NCBI GenBank assembly: GCA_046259385.1
Contig: JBJYWI010000121.1
Coordinates: 1 to 6,529 of the forward strand
Reading direction: 5' to 3'
Source of the DNA: CAVWDI01 sp046259385
GTDB lineage: Bacteria > Chloroflexota > Anaerolineae > Anaerolineales > UBA4823
DNA length: 6,529 bases
The notes beneath the pieces were generated by a model. It made no database searches, was not told the DNA's origin, and saw nothing but the letters and a program-made list of their open reading frames with translations. Positions 1 through 5,673 of the stretch are shown here, piece by piece (position 1 is the first letter of the stretch; every line of letters begins with the position of its first letter). A program made the translations under genes and the position numbers.

Positions 1-114
1 TTATCTTTTTCCGATCCAAAATCCTGGCCAGAACAGGCAAAACTGGCTTCTGAAGAAAAATGGGGGGTGCTCGATGAGCTACAGGATAAACTAAAAGGCG
101 GTAGAAGAAAATAG
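1..114 (+). CDS. 3' end of an unidentified gene (partial, C-terminal 37 residues)
   Basis: Frame 1 is open from the window edge to a TAG at 112-114 and reads as a natural, charged protein C-terminus: it begins LSFSDPKSWPEQ, continues with a probable amphipathic helix (KLASEEKWGVLDELQDKL) and ends in a basic tail (KGGRRK). The other two forward frames hit stops early. The fragment is too short to assign a family, and no catalytic motif is visible. The gene is separated from the next one by about 330 non-coding bases, so it is probably not in the same operon. I see no GC-rich hairpin plus T-run after its stop. The coding call rests only on composition and the continuous frame. Confidence 0.6.
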   Translation, partial: LSFSDPKSWPEQAKLASEEKWGVLDELQDKLKGGRRK

Positions 115-441
115 ATTTTATACCACACCAAAAAATTTGAATTAAAAAATAAATAAAGTAAGAAATATCCCCATTAAAATCCAGTATTGGCTACGGATTT
201 TGTGAGAACACGAATAAGATGAAAATCTGAGATTTCCAGTGGGGTGAATAATAAAAATTTTATACTTACTTTTGAACAAGTTATTAATTACGGCGCATTT
301 TCTAATTCAAAATTGCCAAAACCCTATTACTGGAATCCCAACACTCTACAAAAAGCATGCATTTATTTGATAATTTCATTGATATTTATCAATCTTGACT
401 ACCGGAGATTTCTGAGGATTGACACGTAAAGGCTTATTCAA
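115..441. other. AT-rich intergenic leader before the transporter gene
   Basis: These 327 bases contain no convincing gene. The only open frame of note is a GTG-started 61-codon frame at 244-429. It lacks a Shine-Dalgarno sequence, has biased AT-driven composition and runs through the operator-like palindrome, so I do not call it. Also visible are a minor 5-bp inverted repeat (AAATC-TGA-GATTT, 223-235), the perfect FNR-like palindrome at 379-392, and a Shine-Dalgarno AAAGG at 428-432 serving the 442 start. No rho-independent terminator for the upstream gene and no recognisable riboswitch core could be found by eye. Confidence 0.6.
379..392. promoter_or_regulatory. FNR/CRP-family operator-like palindrome (TTGAT-N4-ATCAA)
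   Basis: The sequence TTGATATTTATCAA is a perfect inverted repeat and matches, in every defined position, the FNR/Anr consensus TTGAT-N4-ATCAA. Its centre (385.5) lies about 56 bases upstream of the ATG at 442. If it acted as a class II activator site centred at -41.5, transcription would start near 427, leaving a very short leader that still contains the AAAGG at 428-432. A -10 hexamer in the matching place is weak (AGGATT, 415-420), so repression or a different start point is also possible. FNR-family control of Usp proteins under oxygen limitation is established in other bacteria; its operation here is inferred. Confidence 0.5.
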
Positions 442-2889
442 ATGGCACATGTGTCTCAAAAACTTTCCAACTCATTAGAAGGCGCGTTAGCCGGCGGGGG
501 TGATCCGGCGACCTCCCCACTTTATGTTTTCGGTCCATTTTTAAGACTTGTTGTCGTTGCCGGTGTAGCAGCGGTAACCTTCGGATCTTCGATATGGCTG
601 GTTGTGTTTACGATAGCCATGGTATCCGCAATGTACCGGCTTGTAATGAGTTGGGTTACAGATGGAAGTGGCGGAAGCGGCCTCAGCGAAGAGGAATTCG
701 GGGGCTGGGCGGTAAAAGTAAATGCTGCAATAACCTTCGTGGAATACACATTGACCTTTCTGGTCAGTATGGCAGCTATGGTTACTTTTATCGCTGACAG
801 GTTGCCCCAGTTAAATGAATCTATACTTGGTGTCCAATACCGCACCTTCATTGCAATAATTCTGAGCATTGTAACGGGCTGGTTGGTCAACCGCGGGCCA
901 AAAACAGCGGCACGCGCTTTCGGACCAGCGACTGCTGGAGTCTTACTGCTTTTGTGGGCAATGATTATCAGTACAATCCTGAATTTCGGAGTAAATCTGC
1001 CAGATCTCAACCCGCAAGCATTTTCAAAAGAATATATACACTTTACCTTTGGAGGTTTCACCCGAATGCTGGCAGTTATGACCGGAATTGAGGTATTCGC
1101 AAATCTTGTGGCTGCCTACGATGGCGATCCAAGTCAAAAAAGCAGGAAGGCGTTTGGAAGTTTACTGATCATAATGGGAACTACTGCTGTTACGATGATT
1201 ATTGTAGGCCCGGCGATATTTCAACTCTCCGATCCTACCAACAGAGAGGTTTCGGTTTTCACTCAAACTATGGATTTGCTCCTTCCACAGCCGCTTGCAT
1301 ATTTTGGAACCTTGATTGGTATCGCCGTGCTGCTTTCAGCATCCGCTGCAAGTGCACAGGGTTTACAGAATCTTGCTCTTGGATTGAAGGACCGAAATTA
1401 TATCCCAGCTTTTATGGGTCAAAGAAATAAATTTGATGTAGCTGATAAACCAGTCTGGCTGCAGGTTGGGCTTGTAGCTTTTATTTTCCTGCTAGCAGGA
1501 ACAAATGAGGAAACCTATCTGGCTCTCTACGCAGCGGGGGTTTTTGTCCTTCTCAGCATGACAGGTTGGGCAGCTGCAAAACGTTTGGTCAGAGAGCTGC
1601 GCTGGAATTTTCAAACATCCCAAACGCTGACTCTGATTGGTACTGCAGTTGCTGCGGCAATCACAACAGCCGCAACCGTGGTAATTTTCCAGGAACGTTT
1701 TTTAGAAGGAGCCTGGACATATTTTCTTTTTATTCCTTTGCTGTATGTCGCATTTTCTTACTTTCGAACCCGGCTTGGTACCCCCAGTCCGGTTTCAGAA
1801 CGATTGGGAGAATTGGAAGGTGCTATGCAGGCTGGATTCGGTTTCGGACAATCTTTTGAAGCAGAAGCTTTCACATCCGCAGGTTCTATACCATTTGCAA
1901 TGACTATGAATTCTCAATCGATGAATCCCCAATCAAATGTCATCCGTTGGCAGGATATCCATTCAACTCCATCCCATATACTTGTTCCTTTGGATGGATC
2001 ATGCGAAGCGGAAGAAGCGCTTCCGGCTGCGGAAGTTCTCTGTAGCGCGTTCAGTGCCAGTTTGTCCTTACTTACGGTTGTTCAAGAAGACAATTTTCTC
2101 AAAAAACTGAAACTGCTTGTGTCTCAAGAATGTATCTCTGACCTAGAACATGAAAAATACCTGCAGGATATCTCAGAACAATTTTCTGCCCAAGGTATCC
2201 TTACGCATTATTATCTCAAAAAAGGGAATATAGCTGATAATGTAAATGAATTAATCACCCAGATTGGTGCTGACATTGTAATTATCAGTTCCCCTGTCCG
2301 TGCAGGATTGCAACAGCTTTTCATGGGACATGCTGCTGTGGATATTATCGAAAAGATTACCTGCCCGGTCCTTGTTATGAGACCTTCAGAAGGTGAACCA
2401 GCCAAAATACCAAGTTTCAATAAAATTCTAGTTGCTCTGGATGGCTCCACCTTTGCAGAGAGGGTTTTACCTTATGCGAGAGCTTCTACTGTATTCGAAA
2501 GCAATGTCTTGCTGCTGTCGGTACCACAGGTGCCGGAACCAAGCAGGTATGGTGCCGTTGTTGAGGAAATCAAGGAACTTCGAAAACAGGAAGAGTCAGA
2601 AGCGAAGAAATACCTGGAAAAGATATCCAATGTATTGCAGGAGGAAGGTCTGAAGACACGCGTTCTTGTTAAAGGCTCCAGACCTGCCAAGACGATTGCA
2701 AGGATCTCAGAGGAAGAAAATGTCGACGTGATTTTTATGGCGACTCATGGTCGAGGGGGATTGGACCGTTTATTTATGGGCAGTGTCGCTGAAAGGACCT
2801 TACATTACACAAAAAAGCCAATCTTTCTGGTTCCCATTCATGAAAGACGTAACCCTGTAGAAAACACCCTAATAGTAAATTCAACATAA
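442..2889 (+). CDS. KimA/KUP-like APC-superfamily transporter (probable K+ uptake) with two C-terminal universal stress protein domains
   Basis: This 815-residue membrane protein probably imports potassium, although an amino acid or other cation substrate is not excluded. Residues about 30-441 hold 11-12 hydrophobic segments. The first carries GGGDPATSPLYV (18-29), close to the KUP signature GDIGTSPLY. E101-Y102-x-x-T105, MTGIEVFANLV (213-223) and LYAAGVFVLLS (362-372) resemble the KimA branch of the APC superfamily. D21, Y28, E101, Y102 and T105 fall where KimA has its reported K+ ligands (D36, Y43, D117, Y118, T121, from memory). A Gly/Phe/Met/Ser/Gln-rich linker (about 445-508) leads to two cytoplasmic Usp domains at about 511-648 and 660-799. 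The second keeps the ATP-binding pattern (D667, ATHG 767-770, nine residues, GS 780-781); the first is degenerate. The ATG at 442 has AAAGG nine bases upstream. It is first of the block and sits behind the FNR-like box. KimA also ends in a Usp-like cytosolic domain, but tandem Usp tails make this protein longer than KimA (about 600 residues). Confidence 0.8.
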   Translation: MAHVSQKLSNSLEGALAGGGDPATSPLYVFGPFLRLVVVAGVAAVTFGSSIWLVVFTIAMVSAMYRLVMSWVTDGSGGSGLSEEEFGGWAVKVNAAITFVEYTLTFLVSMAAMVTFIADRLPQLNESILGVQYRTFIAIILSIVTGWLVNRGPKTAARAFGPATAGVLLLLWAMIISTILNFGVNLPDLNPQAFSKEYIHFTFGGFTRMLAVMTGIEVFANLVAAYDGDPSQKSRKAFGSLLIIMGTTAVTMIIVGPAIFQLSDPTNREVSVFTQTMDLLLPQPLAYFGTLIGIAVLLSASAASAQGLQNLALGLKDRNYIPAFMGQRNKFDVADKPVWLQVGLVAFIFLLAGTNEETYLALYAAGVFVLLSMTGWAAAKRLVRELRWNFQTSQTLTLIGTAVAAAITTAATVVIFQERFLEGAWTYFLFIPLLYVAFSYFRTRLGTPSPVSERLGELEGAMQAGFGFGQSFEAEAFTSAGSIPFAMTMNSQSMNPQSNVIRWQDIHSTPSHILVPLDGSCEAEEALPAAEVLCSAFSASLSLLTVVQEDNFLKKLKLLVSQECISDLEHEKYLQDISEQFSAQGILTHYYLKKGNIADNVNELITQIGADIVIISSPVRAGLQQLFMGHAAVDIIEKITCPVLVMRPSEGEPAKIPSFNKILVALDGSTFAERVLPYARASTVFESNVLLLSVPQVPEPSRYGAVVEEIKELRKQEESEAKKYLEKISNVLQEEGLKTRVLVKGSRPAKTIARISEEENVDVIFMATHGRGGLDRLFMGSVAERTLHYTKKPIFLVPIHERRNPVENTLIVNST

Positions 2890-2905
2890 TTGGTTAACCT
2901 TGTTT

Positions 2906-2910
2906 AGGAG
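2906..2910 (+). promoter_or_regulatory. Shine-Dalgarno AGGAG of the dehydrogenase gene
   Basis: AGGAG sits six bases before the ATG at 2917, the strongest ribosome site in the window, and fixes that start. The 27-base gap after the transporter stop also contains the palindrome GGTTAACC (2892-2899), which is too short to call an operator. There is no terminator in the gap, which supports co-transcription with the transporter. Confidence 0.75.
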
Positions 2911-2916
2911 CGGCAA

Positions 2917-3945
2917 ATGAAAGCTGTAGTGATAAAAAAAATCCAAGAGATTACACCACAATCAACTCCTTTGGAAACTGTTGAATTCCCAACCCCCAAA
3001 CCGAAGGAAAATGAAATTCTGATAGAGATCTCAACCTGCGGTGTTTGTCACACGGAATTAGATGAAATCGAAGGAAGGACGCCCCCGCCATTCTTTCCGG
3101 TAATACCCGGACATCAGGTTGTCGGAAGAGTAGTTGAAATTGGTGCAAATGTTACCACCCACAATCCAGGTGACAGGGTAGGGGTAGCCTGGATTTTTTC
3201 TTCCTGTGGTTCTTGCGAGTACTGTCTTCGCGGTGATGAGAACTTGTGCCCAGATTTTAAAGCCACCGGCAGAGATGCTCACGGTGGTTATGCTGAATAC
3301 ATGGTTGTTCCAGCGCCTTATGCAATCCCAATCCCGGAAATGTTTACCGATTTAGAAGCAGCTCCTCTGCTTTGCGCTGGCGCGATTGGTTACCGCTCCC
3401 TCAAACTGACTGGTATCAAAGATGGAAATATCATTGGTTTGACGGGTTTTGGAGGATCAGGACACATCGTATTGAAACTGGTGAAACACATATATCCAAA
3501 TTCCCCGGTTTTCGTTTTTTCAAGGACTTCCAAGGAGAGAGAATTCGCAATAGAACTTGGGGCTGTTTGGGCAGGAGAAATTCCCGAGAACCCTCCAGAG
3601 TTGCTGGATGCTGTGATTGACACCACCCCTGTGTGGAAACCTGTTCTTGAATCCCTGCTTAATTTGAAACCCGGCGGAAGGCTTGTTATCAATGCAATTA
3701 GGAAAGAGGACTCAGATCAGGAGAGTTTATTGGATTTAGATTATTCTTCCCACCTTTGGATGGAAAAGGAAATCAAGAGTGTAGCAAATGTCACTCGCAG
3801 CGATGTCTCCGAATTCATCAACCTTGCTTCAAAAATTCCTCTCATTCCTGAAACCCAGGAATTCAGTTTGGAGGAAGCAAATAGAGCTCTTGTTGAATTA
3901 AAGACCAGAAAAATACGCGGCGCAAAAGTCCTCAGGATTAAATAA
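2917..3945 (+). CDS. Zinc-dependent medium-chain alcohol dehydrogenase (CAD2/AdhA-like)
   Basis: This is a cytosolic oxidoreductase interconverting alcohols and aldehydes or ketones with a nicotinamide cofactor; the natural substrate cannot be read from sequence. At 342 residues it has the full length usual for the family. Catalytic zinc ligands are C44 (in CGVCHTE), H66 (in PGHQVVG) and C153 (in PLLCAG). The usual Glu after the His is Gln67, a variation I associate with the CAD2-like branch. The structural zinc lobe has C97, C100, C103 and C111 (CGSCEYC...LC). The Rossmann motif is G177-F-G-G-S-G182, followed by a strand ending VFSRTSKE (199-206). The basic and polar residues there, instead of an acidic one, hint at NADP(H) preference. 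It starts 27 bases after the transporter and abuts the next gene, so it is probably in the same operon. No frameshift or missing zinc ligand is seen. Confidence 0.9.
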   Translation: MKAVVIKKIQEITPQSTPLETVEFPTPKPKENEILIEISTCGVCHTELDEIEGRTPPPFFPVIPGHQVVGRVVEIGANVTTHNPGDRVGVAWIFSSCGSCEYCLRGDENLCPDFKATGRDAHGGYAEYMVVPAPYAIPIPEMFTDLEAAPLLCAGAIGYRSLKLTGIKDGNIIGLTGFGGSGHIVLKLVKHIYPNSPVFVFSRTSKEREFAIELGAVWAGEIPENPPELLDAVIDTTPVWKPVLESLLNLKPGGRLVINAIRKEDSDQESLLDLDYSSHLWMEKEIKSVANVTRSDVSEFINLASKIPLIPETQEFSLEEANRALVELKTRKIRGAKVLRIK

Positions 3946-4413
3946 TTGAGTGAAGACAACACAAACAGCCATTCAAAAAAAAGGGGAACGCAGGTGAAAC
4001 CAAAAAGATTTCTATTAACTTGGTTTGTAATATCAATCACGTTTTTAATTCTGGATATGTTGTTCGGTATTTTGGGGGCACAGATAACCACAGCAATTAC
4101 TGGAGAACCAGTGATCCAACTTGCTGGTATGGAATCAAAATTTCTTTTGGGGATATTGTTCGAAGTTATAAACGCATTTATCCTGATGGTAATTTATGCC
4201 TTTGTTTACCAATGTTTGCCTGGAGATGGATGGCTGAAAGGGATCAGTTACGGGCTCATAATCTGGGGACTGCGGGTCTTGATGTGGGCTTTCAGCAGTT
4301 TTATAATGTTTGATATATCTCCTGTTCTCCTGATTGTCACAGCAATATTGGGGTTATTTGAAGTGACCACACTAGGAATTATTCTTGCAGTCTTATACCG
4401 ACCCGAAAGATAA
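3946..4413 (+). CDS. Small four-helix integral membrane protein of unknown function
   Basis: I do not recognise a named family. The 155-residue product has a hydrophilic, basic N-terminus (about 1-21), then four hydrophobic segments near 22-44, 66-89, 97-120 and 126-150, ending in YRPER. A conserved-looking stretch, LPGDGWLKGISYGLIIW (91-107), lies at the start of helix 3. Short basic ends (KPKR, YRPER) suggest both termini are cytoplasmic. The start is uncertain. TTG at 3946 directly follows the dehydrogenase stop and has AGGA eight bases upstream. An in-frame GTG at 3994 has AGGGGA six bases upstream and would begin MKPKRFLL, a 139-residue protein without the hydrophilic tail. Both starts keep all four helices. 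The zero-base junction argues for co-transcription, and possibly translational coupling, with the dehydrogenase. No catalytic residues are evident. Confidence 0.75.
   Translation: MSEDNTNSHSKKRGTQVKPKRFLLTWFVISITFLILDMLFGILGAQITTAITGEPVIQLAGMESKFLLGILFEVINAFILMVIYAFVYQCLPGDGWLKGISYGLIIWGLRVLMWAFSSFIMFDISPVLLIVTAILGLFEVTTLGIILAVLYRPER
3982..3987 (+). promoter_or_regulatory. Internal Shine-Dalgarno AGGGGA for an alternative GTG start at 3994
   Basis: AGGGGA is six bases before an in-frame GTG (3994-3996) inside the membrane protein gene. It competes with the AGGA (3934-3937) that serves the TTG at 3946. If the GTG is the true start, the 16-residue polar N-terminal tail is not made and a 48-base gap follows the dehydrogenase. 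The sequence alone does not settle which is used. Confidence 0.45.
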
Positions 4414-4482
4414 TGCTCGATTTAGTTTTTCCGATTGAGATGTAGATTCAACTCACAAGCACGAATTTGAAGGCTTTAGAAT
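4414..4482. other. Short intergenic gap before the M20 gene
   Basis: These 69 bases form the largest gap within the gene block. An imperfect six-pair inverted repeat with one G-T pair (CTCGAT at about 4417-4422 and ATTGAG at about 4433-4438) spans a T-rich loop, but no T-run follows it, so I do not call a terminator. GAAGG at 4469-4473 is a plausible ribosome site nine bases before the ATG at 4483. No clear -35/-10 pair is visible, so whether the M20 gene has its own promoter is open. Confidence 0.4.
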
Positions 4483-5673
4483 ATGGCTCTCCCCCCAAAC
4501 ATCCTTATAGATAAAGACTATATCAATACGATCTTATCCGAAATGGTAAAGATCGATTCAACAAATCCCTCCTGCACCCCTGAGGGAAAAGGCGAAGTGC
4601 AGTTAGCCGAGCATGTCGGATCCTATTTAGAGGAGATAGGTTTGGATGTTAAGTTATTTAAATTGGCTCCGAAAAGAGTAAATGTGCTCGGTCTTTTACC
4701 AGGAAGAGGGAGCGGACCGTCATTAATGTTGAATGCACATATGGATACTGTTGGGGTTGAAGGCATGCAAGATCCTTTTTCAGCCAGGATCGCTGATGGA
4801 AGGATGTACGGGCGCGGCACCCAGGATATGAAAGGCAGCCTGGCAGCATCCATTGCGGCAATCAAAGCCTTAGTGGAATCCGGAATTGAAACTCGCGGAG
4901 ACATCTACATTGCAGCAGTAGCTGATGAAGAATATTTGAGCATTGGCACTATGGATTTAATCAAACATATTAAAACCGATGCTGCAATCGTAACAGAACC
5001 CACCGACATGAAAATTGGTTTGGCTCATCGCGGTTTTGCCTGGTTGGAAGTTGAGACTTTAGGCAAAGCTGCACATGGGAGCAGGTATCTTGAAGGCATC
5101 GACGCAAATATGCACATGGGTCGTGTGCTGAACAGATTGGAAGGACTTCAGAAACAACTTCAAAAACGCCCTTCCCACCCGCTGGTCGGTGTTCCATCCC
5201 TCCACGCCGCTCGAATTCAAGGCGGAACTGATTGGAGTATTTATTCTGATCGCTGCTTACTTCAAATTGAAAGGCGAACAATTCCCGGTGAAACTGAGCA
5301 CAGCATTCTCGAGGAAATCCAATCGATATTAAACGAGCTCAAACTGGAGGACGAAAAATTTTCAGCCAAACTAGAGTTAAAAACAATCCGTACGCCCCAC
5401 GAGATCTCATCAGACATGGAGATTATCAGAGCTCTTCAATCAGCATATATCAATGTATTGCATGAAGAACCAGAATTCGTTGGAGCCAGTTACTGGACTG
5501 ATGCCGCCATATTAGGCGCATCGGGGATTGACGCTGTATTGATCGGACCTGCAGGGTCCGGTTTGCATTCCACACAAGAGTGGGTAGAATTAAGTTCCAT
5601 TTACAATCTGGCTGAGATTATTGCTTATACCGCTTTATTCTTCTGTAATGGTGGAATCAACAATGAACGATAA
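4483..5673 (+). CDS. M20 family metallo-amidohydrolase/peptidase (ArgE/DapE/CPG2-like)
   Basis: This is a cytosolic di-zinc hydrolase that removes an acyl or aminoacyl group from an amide bond; the family includes acetylornithine deacetylase, succinyl-diaminopimelate desuccinylase and carboxypeptidase G2. The 396 residues give the complete two-domain fold. Metal and active-site residues are visible in order: H86 and D88 (AHMDTVG), bridging D115 (GRGTQDMKGS), catalytic E149 and ligand E150 (ADEEY), E172 (TEPTD) and the final H362 (GLHSTQEWVE). The dimerisation domain carries GKAAHGS (194-200) and ERRTIPGE (263-270). There is no signal peptide. The true substrate cannot be told apart within the family, and no arginine or lysine biosynthesis genes are adjacent, so argE or dapE names are not justified. 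The last 11 bases overlap the start of the iron-sulfur gene. Every key residue is present, so it should be active. Confidence 0.9.
   Translation: MALPPNILIDKDYINTILSEMVKIDSTNPSCTPEGKGEVQLAEHVGSYLEEIGLDVKLFKLAPKRVNVLGLLPGRGSGPSLMLNAHMDTVGVEGMQDPFSARIADGRMYGRGTQDMKGSLAASIAAIKALVESGIETRGDIYIAAVADEEYLSIGTMDLIKHIKTDAAIVTEPTDMKIGLAHRGFAWLEVETLGKAAHGSRYLEGIDANMHMGRVLNRLEGLQKQLQKRPSHPLVGVPSLHAARIQGGTDWSIYSDRCLLQIERRTIPGETEHSILEEIQSILNELKLEDEKFSAKLELKTIRTPHEISSDMEIIRALQSAYINVLHEEPEFVGASYWTDAAILGASGIDAVLIGPAGSGLHSTQEWVELSSIYNLAEIIAYTALFFCNGGINNER
5650..5655 (+). promoter_or_regulatory. Shine-Dalgarno GGTGGA inside the end of the M20 gene
   Basis: GGTGGA precedes the ATG at 5663 by seven bases and favours it over an in-frame ATG at 5648, which has no purine-rich site upstream. 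Because the site lies within the translated 3' end of the M20 gene, ribosomes finishing that gene (stop 5671-5673) pass over it, a classic layout for translational coupling. Confidence 0.6.

Noticed and set aside
221..237. Inverted repeat AAATC-TGA-GATTT as a terminator or operator
   Set aside because: The stem has only five mostly A-T pairs with a three-base loop and no following T-run; it is expected by chance in AT-rich DNA.
238..252. GGGGTGAATA resembling the 3' conserved part of the ydaO (c-di-AMP) riboswitch, tempting because KimA genes are ydaO-controlled in Bacillus
   Set aside because: The other conserved blocks of the ydaO motif (such as a GGGGAGGAACC-like segment) are absent upstream, and the distance and pairing needed for the fold are not visible. 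A covariance-model search would settle it.
244..429. Open frame of 61 codons starting with GTG in the leader
   Set aside because: It has no Shine-Dalgarno sequence, its composition follows the AT-rich background, it resembles no known protein to me, and it covers the FNR-like palindrome and most of the region expected to hold the transporter promoter.
522..1061. Minus-strand open frame of 179 codons opposite the transporter
   Set aside because: It is the antisense shadow of a strongly supported transmembrane coding region; its product has no motif and would overlap the gene entirely.
3741..4091. Minus-strand open frame of 116 codons across the dehydrogenase-membrane protein junction
   Set aside because: It is antisense to two supported genes, has no ribosome site and gives no recognisable protein.
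4417..4438. Imperfect hairpin after the membrane protein gene as a rho-independent terminator
   Set aside because: There are only six pairs including one G-T, a long loop, and no T-run on the 3' side.
4483..5673. Naming the M20 gene argE or dapE
   Set aside because: All family residues are present, but substrate-specific features cannot be judged by eye and no arginine or lysine biosynthesis genes lie next to it.
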